From Candidatus Tepidiaquacellales bacterium UBA6667 (GTDB lineage: Bacteria; Bacteroidota; Ignavibacteria; Tepidaquicellales; Tepidaquicellaceae): a stretch of DNA of 26,879 bases. The notes beneath the pieces are model-generated. The model was given only the letters and a program-made list of their open reading frames with translations. It did not search any database and was not told the DNA's origin. A program made the translations under genes and the position numbers. Positions 1 through 8,597 of this stretch are shown in pieces (within the stretch, counting starts at the first letter, position 1; the number at the start of each line of letters is the position of its first letter). Where the stretch lies: assembly GCA_002455255.1 (NCBI GenBank), contig DKKL01000007.1:285571-312449 (forward strand), read 5' to 3'.

Positions 1-1296
1 TACAGAGACCCAAATTCAGAAGGTAGAAGATTAGAAGTTTATGGTGTTGATCTTCTAAGTGTTGACCACTTCCAAACTCAAGGTGGCGATACAATTACAG
101 ATATGAATTTAAATTTAAACGCTGATTATAGACAGTGGAGATTTGATTCACGTGTCTTACTTGGTGGTTATTTTGCAACCGGTGTTAATTACAATTCTTT
201 AAAAGTTAACAGCGGTAACTCAGTCGGAAGAACAGACTTTGCAGCTCTTGGTTTTGGTGGTGCTTCATATTATTTCACACCAAATCAAATTTATATGACA
301 GGTGCTCTTGGTTTATCTTATGCAAGATTTAATCAAGATACAGGTGCAAGCGGTTCAATTTCTGATTATGAAGGTCCTGGTTACCTTTGGGGTGCTTTAG
401 GATACGGAAGAATTTATAATGCTGGTACTGTTACTACAGCTAAAGATGTTGAAGATGCTTTAGTAAGAGGTGGTGTTTTAAATTCATCTAACAGATTCTC
501 AAACACTGTAACTCTTGGTATTGCTAATATGTTAAAAAGAAGAGCAAATGGTGACTATGATACAAAAAATCATGATGATCAGGATATCGCTTTCTTCACT
601 GACCTTCAGTCATTCTTACAAAAAGAAGGAGTTGTTAGTGGTCCTTTAACTATGGCTCAAACAATCAGAGTTTATGAAACTATTAATAATACAAGAGGAA
701 GATATGTAAGATACCCAAGATATACCGGTATCCAAGCACAAATTCAAGCTCAGTATCAGTTATTCAATCAAACAAAAAACAAACCACACGATCACTATTT
801 ATCATTTGACGCTGTATTCGGAAAACCTCTATCTGATCAAACTCAGTTATTATTATCAGGTTTCTTCGCAATGGCTCTTGATTCTTTAGCAAGTGGTAAT
901 GGACCTGCTGCAGGTTTCGGTGGTCCTTTCTCTTTCCCATCTTTCTTACCTTTCCTTCCGGATAGAAACAATCTTGATTTCTTTGTAAGAACTAACGGAA
1001 CCGGTTTTTATGGTGGTAGCTACATCGGTGGAAAAGATAAATTATTCGGTGCAAGAGCTGACATTACTCACTCTATCAATAACAAAGCCGGTATTTCCGG
1101 ATTTGCTTCTTTCATAAATTTATCACCTAACACAGGTGATGCAAGAACTTTAATCAGTGGTGGTGCAAGACTTGATTATAACTTAACTCACTGGTTAACT
1201 TCTTATGTAAGAGCAGGTTTTGATAAAGAAACTGATAGAGTTTTAGTTTACTCTTTAGGTGCTGGATTTAACTGGAGAGTCTTCGGAAATAACTAA
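1..1296 (+). CDS. Outer-membrane beta-barrel-like protein, 5' end outside the window
   Basis: The reading frame is open from base 1, so this is a 3' fragment of 431 visible residues; the ATG at 103 is internal and not a convincing start because coding sequence continues upstream without a stop. The protein is rich in Gly, Ser, Asn, Tyr and Phe, with repeated short amphipathic stretches ending in aromatic residues (for example LLGGYFATGVNYNS, YVRAGFDKETDRVLVYSLGAG). That pattern suggests transmembrane beta strands of an outer-membrane barrel. It has no T9SS tail, which fits a protein that stays in the outer membrane. Codons are unusually uniform (GGT, AGA, CTT, TTA), suggesting high expression. 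It ends at a strong terminator (1353-1388). No specific family is recognised and a porin role is only an inference. Confidence 0.6.
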   Translation, partial: YRDPNSEGRRLEVYGVDLLSVDHFQTQGGDTITDMNLNLNADYRQWRFDSRVLLGGYFATGVNYNSLKVNSGNSVGRTDFAALGFGGASYYFTPNQIYMTGALGLSYARFNQDTGASGSISDYEGPGYLWGALGYGRIYNAGTVTTAKDVEDALVRGGVLNSSNRFSNTVTLGIANMLKRRANGDYDTKNHDDQDIAFFTDLQSFLQKEGVVSGPLTMAQTIRVYETINNTRGRYVRYPRYTGIQAQIQAQYQLFNQTKNKPHDHYLSFDAVFGKPLSDQTQLLLSGFFAMALDSLASGNGPAAGFGGPFSFPSFLPFLPDRNNLDFFVRTNGTGFYGGSYIGGKDKLFGARADITHSINNKAGISGFASFINLSPNTGDARTLISGGARLDYNLTHWLTSYVRAGFDKETDRVLVYSLGAGFNWRVFGNN

Positions 1297-1352
1297 TCTT
1301 ATGATGAGTTATTAATATGTAACTTTCCCTGTTTAATTCCGGAGAAGTTATA

Positions 1353-1388
1353 AAAAAACCCTGACAGAGCAATCTGTCAGGGTTTTTT
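1353..1388. terminator. Bidirectional rho-independent terminator
   Basis: Perfect 9-bp stem CCCTGACAG/CTGTCAGGG (1359-1367 and 1374-1382) with a 6-nt loop, extended by A6 on the left and T6 on the right. It lies between two convergent genes and has a T-tract in both directions, so it can end both the barrel gene (+) and the T9SS gene at 1413-3185 (-). Confidence 0.92.
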
Positions 1389-1412
1389 GTTATACTTAAA
1401 TTTATAATTATT

Positions 1413-3185
1413 TTACTTAATTAACATCATACTCTTTGTTATCTTTTCACTTCCGTTTGATATGCTGTAGAAATAAACCCCACTCGGAATATTATTTGCA
1501 GTGAAATTAACTTCATAACTTCCGCTGGTCAAACTTTCATTCACAAGTGTGCTTACTTCTCTTCCAAGATTATCATAAATTTTTAATGTTACTAATCCGG
1601 CTTTATTCACATCAAATTTAATTTTTGTCGTTGGGTTAAATGGATTTGGATAGTTTTGTGAAACACTGAACTTTTCCGGAACTGATGTACCGATTTGTTT
1701 TATGCTTACAGGTCCTAATGTTCCGTCTGATTTCAAATTCTGAACAAAGATTGTTCCGTTACCCATTGTACCAAAACGATTATCTTGCCATGTTGATACT
1801 AACATTCCCTGTGAGTTGATTGCTGCATTTATATAATCCTTGAAACTATCAACTGAACTCATTAAAACAGGTGCACCGCTCCACTGCATTACACCACTCG
1901 GTCCTGTCCTGAATCCATATATCAAATCTCTAATCGGTCCGGCTACTTCTTGTCCGTATGTTACCGTTACATTTGAATCCCCAACATTAAAGCAATTGAT
2001 ATACGCTACTTGTGAATTGATTAACTGACCAAATGTTCTGCCCGTATCACTCCATAATCTCTGACCTGCAGAATTAATTCTTTGACCGTAAACAGTCTGA
2101 AAATTTTGAGTTGCTGCATCTGCATCTACAAAAAAAGTATATATATCATTGTTGATAGGATTAATTGCGGAAAATGGTTCTATATGTATCCTCGAACTGT
2201 TCGTTGATAAATTAACTCCATTGTTTGGATAAATCTGTGTTCCGTCAGAAGTATATCTCTGAATTCCTGATGATATATTTTGTAAACCCGAAGTATGGAA
2301 AAATGAAATAACAACACCGTTATTTTTATCGGATGTTATTTCAGGTACCATATAAATAGGTACAGTATTACCTGCAGCAGAATAAACTGTTTTAGGTGTT
2401 GAACCCCAAACAGGATTTCCCGCAGGATTATATTTCATACAATGAACAGAAATATTATCAGGTACAAAACTTCCAACTGTATCCTTTGGTCCATAAACCC
2501 AACTGATTATAAAACTCCCTGCATCTGATGCAATAATATTCGGATATTGATACCTTTTACCGTCTGGTGATTCAATATTAATTGCATTTGTATATTGAGG
2601 CACTCCGTTTGAGTTTAACCGTTGAAATTTAACCCATGTTGTGTTTGTTGGAGTGTAAACATACCACCAGGCAACTGCAACCGAGCCATCTGACAACACA
2701 GCTGCTTTAGGCCACATCTGATATCTGGCTGTTTCGCTTGTTAATGTTACTCCATCAGGTCCCCATAAAAAAGAACCGGCAGGAGAAATTTTATATGCAT
2801 ATGGATTAACAGTTGTATCAGACATTGTAGATGCTCTTTTATCTGAAAAAGCAATTATTGCATTGTTTGAAGCGTCACATACCAATGAATAATCACCCAA
2901 CCAACTGTTTTGTGGTTTATCACTGATTAATAAACCATCATTACCAAATTGTTTTACTCCAAATCTGTCAAACCTTTGTAAGTAAACTTTTAACTCACCA
3001 TTGCCTCTTGAATCAAACCAGGAAACATAAAATCCTCCATCGGGTGAAGAAGCAATTTTTGGTAACAATTGTGTATTGTTCAAACTAATGGCTCTCAAGT
3101 TTTCCATAGGATTGGAAGACCATTGTGAATAAAGATTACCTGAGACCAAAAGAAATAACAAAAGAATTTTAAATGTTTTTTTCAT
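1413..3185 (-). CDS. T9SS type A sorting domain-containing exported protein (tandem paralog 1)
   Basis: 590 residues. It opens with a signal peptide (MKKTFKILLLFLLVSGNLYS, cleavage likely before QW). Residues about 25-500 consist of repeats of the type W(F/Y)D.RG...LQR....G..QF..DG and AYKISPAG..LWG.DG, which look like beta-propeller or WG-type beta repeats. Residues about 505-590 form the T9SS tail: NYPNPFNP, IKFDV, LKIYDNLGREVSTLVNE, SGVYFYSI and the terminal KSMMLIK. The tail directs secretion through the type IX system to the cell surface or medium. The gene is clearly paralogous to the one at 3332-5056 (shared WFD.RG, QRF/QRL, KQF..DGL, SQNYPNPFNP). No enzymatic motif is seen. The start has no Shine-Dalgarno sequence. 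Confidence 0.82.
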   Translation of the reverse strand: MKKTFKILLLFLLVSGNLYSQWSSNPMENLRAISLNNTQLLPKIASSPDGGFYVSWFDSRGNGELKVYLQRFDRFGVKQFGNDGLLISDKPQNSWLGDYSLVCDASNNAIIAFSDKRASTMSDTTVNPYAYKISPAGSFLWGPDGVTLTSETARYQMWPKAAVLSDGSVAVAWWYVYTPTNTTWVKFQRLNSNGVPQYTNAINIESPDGKRYQYPNIIASDAGSFIISWVYGPKDTVGSFVPDNISVHCMKYNPAGNPVWGSTPKTVYSAAGNTVPIYMVPEITSDKNNGVVISFFHTSGLQNISSGIQRYTSDGTQIYPNNGVNLSTNSSRIHIEPFSAINPINNDIYTFFVDADAATQNFQTVYGQRINSAGQRLWSDTGRTFGQLINSQVAYINCFNVGDSNVTVTYGQEVAGPIRDLIYGFRTGPSGVMQWSGAPVLMSSVDSFKDYINAAINSQGMLVSTWQDNRFGTMGNGTIFVQNLKSDGTLGPVSIKQIGTSVPEKFSVSQNYPNPFNPTTKIKFDVNKAGLVTLKIYDNLGREVSTLVNESLTSGSYEVNFTANNIPSGVYFYSISNGSEKITKSMMLIK

Positions 3186-3284
3186 ATTATTATTGGATTA
3201 GATTTCTGTATCTATAAATAAAATTAAAATACTCATTGAAATTTAAAAGGTAATTTTTTTAGGTATGTTATAAAAACTAAGTGT

Positions 3285-3322
3285 AAATTATTCCTGTCCG
3301 TTTTTATAGACAGGAATAATTT
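3285..3322 (-). terminator. Hairpin terminator after the 3332-5056 gene
   Basis: Perfect 14-bp inverted repeat AAATTATTCCTGTC/GACAGGAATAATTT (3285-3298 and 3309-3322) with a 10-nt loop, ten bases past the stop codon of the minus-strand gene. The T-tract on the minus strand is short (AATAATTT), so it may end or only attenuate transcription toward the paralog at 1413-3185. Confidence 0.7.
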
Positions 3323-3331
3323 TATAATTCT

Positions 3332-5056
3332 TTATTTTATCAAAGACATTATTTTTGAACCGCTATATTCTCCGGCTGTTAATTTATAAACATATACTCC
3401 GGAGCTCAAAGTTGATGCATTGAAATTATATGAATAAACTCCTGCGTTCAGTTCCCCATAAATTATTTTTGAAATCACTTGTCCTGTAATTGTAAATATT
3501 TCAAGTGTAACCTTTGATTTATTCGGAACTGAAAATCTTATTGTCGTCTCAGGATTAAATGGATTTGGATAGTTTTGTTCCAAATTGAATTTCTCGGGTA
3601 TTATATTATTTGTCTGGGTTATTTCTGTTGGGTTTCCAAGTGTTCCGCTTAAATTTATATTCTGTGCAAATATATCTGAACTTCCAGCTCTGTCATCTCC
3701 CCAGCCGGTTACTACCATTCCTGTCGTATTTCTTAAAATTTGAGTATTCATTTGTGTTTTTGAACTTGGATTTGATGCTACACTTATTCTCCAGTGAACA
3801 ACCCCAGAAGGTCCGGTTCTCAATGCTCGCGTAACATATGTTGCTCCGCCTGTTTGCTGTGTATATACGCAAACAACATTCGTATCTCTTGCTCCTGCCC
3901 AAATGTATGTTACTACTTCTGTTGAAAGTGGTAAGAATTCTCTTCCTCCATCAGTCCATTGCCTGACTCCCGAAGCATTAAATTTCTGTGCAAATAACCC
4001 TGACTGCGATTGATTTGAATTATTTTCTCTCCAAAATAAAAATGTTTCGTTTGTTTGTGGTACAAAAACTGAATATGGTTGATTTCTTAAAAATGTACCC
4101 ACAGTAATTCCCGATGACCCGTTTACCGGAAATTGTTTCACTCCCGCTGAGTTTACTCTTTGAACATACGGATTACCTGTGTTTGTAGATGCTCTGTCAT
4201 CATACCAGGTAAATACAGCTCCATTGTTGAAATCAGATGAAAGCCCGGGATTATAAAATCCTGTTATTCTTCCGAGTGAATAAACAGTATCCGGTGCGGT
4301 AGCATTCCAAACTGAAACACCTGATGAATTAAATTTTTGTGCATATATTCTGTAGTTCTGTGGACTGATAAATGAACCGGTATATCCGGAATACATTGTT
4401 ATAATCCCTCCTGCATCTGATGCAACAAGTTTTGGCCAGTCAACATTTTCTGTTCCTTGAAGTGAAATAAATATTCCATTTGTCCCCCAAAGTTTATCTC
4501 CTGCTCTTGAAAGTTTTTGCATCTGTGCCCTTCGTGGTGATGAACTGTAAACCCATATAAAAGCAAAATTCCCATCACTCAGTTGAGCAACCTTAGGATT
4601 CGGCTGGTTTGTTGCTACGTCTGACCAAAGTGTTATTCCGTTAGCACCCCATAAAAACTGACCGGAAGAACTAATTCTGTATGCATAAGGTTTTATTGGG
4701 TTCCCGTCTCTTATATCTGTAAAGGTTATAACAGCATTGTTTGAATCATCAACTATCATATCATAATCAACAAGCGAAGAAGATTGTGCGTTGCTGCTAA
4801 CTACTAAACCGTCTGTAGCAAATTGCTTAATTCCCTGTGCATTCAATCTTTGCAGTCTTACTTGATAACCACTTCCTCTGTTATCAAACCAGCTTATAAA
4901 ACATCCTCCATCTGATGTTAACCCTACTTTAGTTAAAACCTGATCTCCTGTTCCGCTATATATTGTGGTATTCTGTGCAGAGTCCGATGTCCACTGTGCA
5001 TTCACAAATTGGTTGGATACAAAAATTGTTAACAATACTAAAATTAAATTTTTCAT
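3332..5056 (-). CDS. T9SS type A sorting domain-containing exported protein (tandem paralog 2)
   Basis: 574 residues. The signal peptide is MKNLILVLLTIFVSNQFVNA, with likely cleavage before QW. The body repeats the same architecture as the downstream paralog: WFDNRGSGYQVRLQRL, KQFATDGL, a Y(R/K)IS..G.FLWG block, and further QKF/QKL..G...W repeats, probably beta-propeller blades. The last ~85 residues are the T9SS tail: LEQNYPNPFNP, TTIRFSVPN, LEIFTITGQVISK, SGVYVYKL and the final KIMSLIK. The gene starts 23 bp after the nitrilase-family gene ends, with no terminator visible between them, so it could be read as the end of the long alr-manC-uvrC run as well as from its own promoter. Molecular function is unknown; role as a secreted or surface protein is inferred from the tail. 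Confidence 0.82.
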   Translation of the reverse strand: MKNLILVLLTIFVSNQFVNAQWTSDSAQNTTIYSGTGDQVLTKVGLTSDGGCFISWFDNRGSGYQVRLQRLNAQGIKQFATDGLVVSSNAQSSSLVDYDMIVDDSNNAVITFTDIRDGNPIKPYAYRISSSGQFLWGANGITLWSDVATNQPNPKVAQLSDGNFAFIWVYSSSPRRAQMQKLSRAGDKLWGTNGIFISLQGTENVDWPKLVASDAGGIITMYSGYTGSFISPQNYRIYAQKFNSSGVSVWNATAPDTVYSLGRITGFYNPGLSSDFNNGAVFTWYDDRASTNTGNPYVQRVNSAGVKQFPVNGSSGITVGTFLRNQPYSVFVPQTNETFLFWRENNSNQSQSGLFAQKFNASGVRQWTDGGREFLPLSTEVVTYIWAGARDTNVVCVYTQQTGGATYVTRALRTGPSGVVHWRISVASNPSSKTQMNTQILRNTTGMVVTGWGDDRAGSSDIFAQNINLSGTLGNPTEITQTNNIIPEKFNLEQNYPNPFNPETTIRFSVPNKSKVTLEIFTITGQVISKIIYGELNAGVYSYNFNASTLSSGVYVYKLTAGEYSGSKIMSLIK

Positions 5057-5079
5057 AAATATTTTTAAGTTTTACTTTT

Positions 5080-5898
5080 TTATTGTTCAATTGAAATATT
5101 CACTTTTCTGTCGTCAAAAATATTGTTGTTCGGATTTAAAAATTTATTCCTTGCTATAGTATGTTCAATTTCTACAGATTGAATTTCTTCACTGTCTGTT
5201 TTTGCTCTTGCAAGATAGTTTCCTTTCGGGTCTAAAATAACAGACTCCCCTGTAAAAAAAATATCTTTACTTCCGTTTATATCTTTTCCAATTCTGTTAG
5301 CTGTTATTGTATAAACCTGATTTTCCAATGCTCTTGTGAACATTGCTCTTTGACAATATGGCATTACAAGATTTGCAGGATGACAAATTATATCAGCACC
5401 TTTTAAAGCAAGATACCTTGCGGTTTCAGGAAAAAACCAATCAAAGCAAATCATCACACCTATTTTAACTTCTTCTTCGTTTATGTTTAGCGAATAAATT
5501 CCGGGCTTATCTCCGGGTTTAAACCATTTTTTTTCTTCATCGAATAAATGAATTTTTCTATAAACATCAAAACTACCGTCAGGTCTGATTATATAAGCAG
5601 AGTTATAAAAATCTTTCCCGGATTTTTCATTAAAACCTGCAACAAAATTAATTCCATTTTCTGATGATATTTTTTGTAATGAATTATAAAATTCACCTTC
5701 TCCAGCAGTTTCTGAAGTTGCTTCAAGTTCATCAAAACCGGAAAATAAATACCCTGAATTCGCAAGTTCAGGAATAACCATCAAATCCGGTTTTATTGCC
5801 GATTCTTTAAGATATTTAGATAACAAAACCTGAATTCGGTCAATGTTATAACTAACATTTCCAAACTCAGGTTTAAACTGTAAAAATGAAATATACAT
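5080..5898 (-). CDS. Carbon-nitrogen hydrolase (nitrilase superfamily)
   Basis: 272 residues, the usual length for a single nitrilase domain. The family's Glu-Lys-Cys triad is visible: E44 in IPELANSGY, K115 in YRKIHLF and C151 in GVMICFDWFFPE. These enzymes hydrolyse amide or nitrile C-N bonds of small cytosolic substrates through a cysteine thioester. The region around the nucleophile (ICFDWFFPETAR) resembles N-carbamoyl/omega-amidase-type members more than true nitrilases, but the substrate cannot be read from sequence. It is the last metabolic gene in the leftward run that starts at alr, 61 bp after the VOC gene. There is no signal peptide. Confidence 0.85.
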   Translation of the reverse strand: MYISFLQFKPEFGNVSYNIDRIQVLLSKYLKESAIKPDLMVIPELANSGYLFSGFDELEATSETAGEGEFYNSLQKISSENGINFVAGFNEKSGKDFYNSAYIIRPDGSFDVYRKIHLFDEEKKWFKPGDKPGIYSLNINEEEVKIGVMICFDWFFPETARYLALKGADIICHPANLVMPYCQRAMFTRALENQVYTITANRIGKDINGSKDIFFTGESVILDPKGNYLARAKTDSEEIQSVEIEHTIARNKFLNPNNNIFDDRKVNISIEQ

Positions 5899-5959
5899 TG
5901 ATATAATCTCTTTTACATTAATTTAATTAATTAATCAGTTATTTTCTGTATTAATAAAT

Positions 5960-6280
5960 TCACTCTTCCCAAATATGAAAATTCATTCCATATGGGTCTG
6001 AAAACATTTTTGATTTTTCTGAAAATTCCTGTGTCATTTTGCACCCGTTCTCTTCTAACTCTCTCTGTGCCTCTTTTATATCATCTGTAGAAAACTCAAA
6101 AAATACTGTTCCCGGTTTTCCCCCGTTTTCATAAACAAAATTTATTCCGTCTTTGTTTAAATATACATCGTTGCCCTTTTCTTCTTTGAATTCCATCCCA
6201 AGTATATTTTTATAAAATTCTGTTGCCTTTGAATGATCTTTAACCTGTATTGCAATAAATGGTGAGAATTTAAATTTCAT
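5960..6280 (-). CDS. VOC (glyoxalase/bleomycin-resistance fold) protein
   Basis: 106 residues, a single VOC unit. The typical pattern is visible: an N-terminal strand (SPFIAIQVKDHSKATEFYKN), LGMEFKEE, a central VFFEFSTDDIKEAQRELEENGC and the C-terminal FSDPYGMNFHIWEE. The last motif is characteristic of VOC proteins, with a glutamate as the usual final metal ligand. The start codon overlaps the end of uvrC by 11 bp, so the two are translationally coupled. The substrate is unknown; members include lyases, dioxygenases and drug-binding proteins. Confidence 0.78.
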   Translation of the reverse strand: MKFKFSPFIAIQVKDHSKATEFYKNILGMEFKEEKGNDVYLNKDGINFVYENGGKPGTVFFEFSTDDIKEAQRELEENGCKMTQEFSEKSKMFSDPYGMNFHIWEE

Positions 6281-8162
6281 TTTCGTTGTTGTTATTTTCT
6301 GAAAAATAAGTTTTTAATATTTCTGTTGTTTTTTTTCCTGCTTTTTTTTCAATGAATTCATAATCTTCTTTCAATAATCTTTCAATCTCTGATACTGAGC
6401 CGAATTCTTTTAGTAAATTAGTTGCCTTCACTTTTCCAATCCCTTTAATATTTTCAAGCTCTGATGAAATTGTCCTCTTGTTTCTTAAATTCCGATGAAA
6501 TGTTATTGCAAATCTGTGTGCCTCATCTCTGATTCTCTGTAATAATTTTAAACCACTTGATGTATGCGGGATGGATTGTGGATCTGAAGCTCCCGGCAGA
6601 TAAACTTCCTCAAGTCGTTTAGCAAGACCTATCACATTTAGTTTTTCTAAACCAATATCCGTTAATACTTTTACCGCTGATGAAAGTTGTCCCTTTCCTC
6701 CATCTATTACTATTAAATCAGGAACAGAAGAAAATGAATTGTCTGATTTATTTTCTTCGTTTTCGTCTATTCTCCTAAATCTCCTGTGTATTACTTCTCT
6801 CATAGATAAAAAATCATCGGGTTTACCAACTTCATTTAATATGTTCATCAATTTAAATTTTCTGTAATCTGATTTCTTTGGTTTCGCATCTATAAAAACT
6901 ACCATTGAAGCAACTGTATCTGTTCCCTGAATATGAGATATATCATAACACTCAATTCTTCTTGGCAGTTTGGTCAGTCTTAAATCTCTTTTTAATGCTT
7001 CAAGTGAATGAGGTATAAACTCTTTTTTTAGTTTTTGAATTTTCAATTCATTCAAAACAAATTTCGCATTTGCTTTGACCATATTTACCAATTTAGCTTT
7101 CTCACCTATTTTTGGTATAACAATTTCTATTTTATCTTCTCGTTTCATCTCAAGCCATTTCTTAAGTGTGTCTGCATTCTCAATTTCTTTTTCAAGATAA
7201 ATTTGTTCAGGTATATACTCCGCTTTCAAATAATAATTTGTTACAAAGTTTTCAATTATTTCATCATCTTCTTTTTCTAATACATTATTTATATATGTAT
7301 GTGATTTTCCGATTACTTTTCCATCTCTGATTTTTAAAACCATTCCCACCGCATCATTATCTTCTCTTTCAATCGCTATTACATCTCTGTCGGTCATCTC
7401 TTCATCCACCATTTTTTGTTTTGATGAATATACCTCAAGTGCTTCTATCTTATCTCTAAGTTTTGCTGCTTTTTCAAATTCCAGATTTGCGGAGTGTTCA
7501 TTCATTTGAAAATTCATTTCTTTTATAAGAGAAGTTGTTTTCCCGTTAAGCATTTTCGCCACCTGACTTATCATTCTGTTGTATTCTTCCTTTGTCTGCA
7601 ATCCTTCGCAAGGTCCCTCACATTTTTTTATATGATAATCCAAACATACTTTAAATTTTCCGGCAGCGATTGACTCTTCAGTTAAGTTTAGCTTACATGA
7701 CCGTATTTGAAAAATATCTCTGATTGATTTAAGTGCAGACCTCATATTTTTTACATCTGTATATGGTCCAAAATATTTTGACCCGTCTGACCTTTTTTTT
7801 CGTGTTGGGAATACTCTCGGAAATGGCTCTTTCGTAATCACGATATATGGAAATGATTTATCATCTTTCAGGTTTATGTTATATCGCGGTTTTAATTCTT
7901 TTATTAGGTTCAGCTCCAATATCAAAGCTTCTACTTCGTTGTCTGTTTGAATTAATTCTATATCTTCAGTTTTGGAAACTAAAATGTCAAGACGAGTTGA
8001 GGTTACAGGTCTGTTTTGAAAATATTGGCGGACCCTGTTTTTCAAAACTTTCGCTTTCCCTACATACAATACCTTTCCCGCTTTATCTTTAAATTGATAA
8101 ACACCTGGAGTTGAAGGTAAATTACTAAGTTTATCTTTTATATTTTCGGATACGGTGCTCAT
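6270..8162 (-). CDS. uvrC: Excinuclease ABC subunit C
   Basis: 630 residues, full length. UvrC makes both incisions around DNA lesions in nucleotide excision repair with UvrA and UvrB. The N-terminal GIY-YIG nuclease is visible (GVYQF at 20-24, LYVGKAK at 32-38, R43, and E78 in NEVEAL). Four cysteines follow at C156, C173, C181 and C185, the positions associated with an iron-sulfur cluster in the E. coli protein. A UVR motif lies near 212-235 (LEFEKAAKLRDKIEALE). The C-terminal RNase H-like nuclease has CYDISH, IDGGKGQ and DEAHRFAITFHR, and a helix-hairpin-helix follows (IKGIGKVKATNLLKEFGS). It lies 18 bp after the methylmalonyl-CoA epimerase gene and overlaps the VOC gene downstream. Confidence 0.97.
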   Translation of the reverse strand: MSTVSENIKDKLSNLPSTPGVYQFKDKAGKVLYVGKAKVLKNRVRQYFQNRPVTSTRLDILVSKTEDIELIQTDNEVEALILELNLIKELKPRYNINLKDDKSFPYIVITKEPFPRVFPTRKKRSDGSKYFGPYTDVKNMRSALKSIRDIFQIRSCKLNLTEESIAAGKFKVCLDYHIKKCEGPCEGLQTKEEYNRMISQVAKMLNGKTTSLIKEMNFQMNEHSANLEFEKAAKLRDKIEALEVYSSKQKMVDEEMTDRDVIAIEREDNDAVGMVLKIRDGKVIGKSHTYINNVLEKEDDEIIENFVTNYYLKAEYIPEQIYLEKEIENADTLKKWLEMKREDKIEIVIPKIGEKAKLVNMVKANAKFVLNELKIQKLKKEFIPHSLEALKRDLRLTKLPRRIECYDISHIQGTDTVASMVVFIDAKPKKSDYRKFKLMNILNEVGKPDDFLSMREVIHRRFRRIDENEENKSDNSFSSVPDLIVIDGGKGQLSSAVKVLTDIGLEKLNVIGLAKRLEEVYLPGASDPQSIPHTSSGLKLLQRIRDEAHRFAITFHRNLRNKRTISSELENIKGIGKVKATNLLKEFGSVSEIERLLKEDYEFIEKKAGKKTTEILKTYFSENNNNENEI

Positions 8163-8180
8163 TCTTTTATAGAAAATGAA

Positions 8181-8582
8181 TTACTTATCCTTATGCTGGG
8201 AAAGCTCTATCAGTATATTGTTTGTGGATTTCGGATGGAGAAATGCTATAAGCATATCATCTGCTCCCGTTCTCGGCGTTTCATTTATTAATTCTATACC
8301 TCCATTTTTCAGGTCTGATAACGATTGGAATATGTCAGGAACATCAAATGAACAGTGATGTATTCCTTCGCCTTTTTTTTCTATGAATTTTGATATAGGT
8401 GACTCCGGTGATGTCCCTTCAAGCAACTCTATATCAATATTCTCTAAATGCAGTTTTCTCACATTAACTTTCTGCTCTTCTACATATTCCAACTCTGTTG
8501 CCTTCACTCCAAATATTTTTTCAAATACCGGAACTGCATCTTTCAGAGATTTTACTGCTATTCCTAAATGATTTAATTTCAA
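8181..8582 (-). CDS. mce: Methylmalonyl-CoA epimerase
   Basis: 133 residues, the normal length. It interconverts (R)- and (S)-methylmalonyl-CoA, linking succinyl-CoA and propionyl-CoA metabolism in the cytosol. Family signatures are visible: NHLGIAVKSL with metal ligand H5, IELLEG, GEGIHHCSFDV with H76, PRTGA, and AFLHPKST...ILIELSQ with E126. The start is TTG at 8580-8582; on the minus strand AAAGGA lies 7 bases before it, one of the few clear Shine-Dalgarno matches in the window, which supports this start. It sits 15 bp after manC and 18 bp before uvrC. No methylmalonyl-CoA mutase gene is in the window. Confidence 0.92.
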   Translation of the reverse strand: MKLNHLGIAVKSLKDAVPVFEKIFGVKATELEYVEEQKVNVRKLHLENIDIELLEGTSPESPISKFIEKKGEGIHHCSFDVPDIFQSLSDLKNGGIELINETPRTGADDMLIAFLHPKSTNNILIELSQHKDK

Positions 8583-8597
8583 AATTTAATCCTTTAA

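Noticed and set aside
3610..3902. Short open frames on both strands inside the T9SS gene at 3332-5056
   Set aside because: Fully contained in a well-supported coding region; products are non-repetitive hydrophobic or basic shadows.
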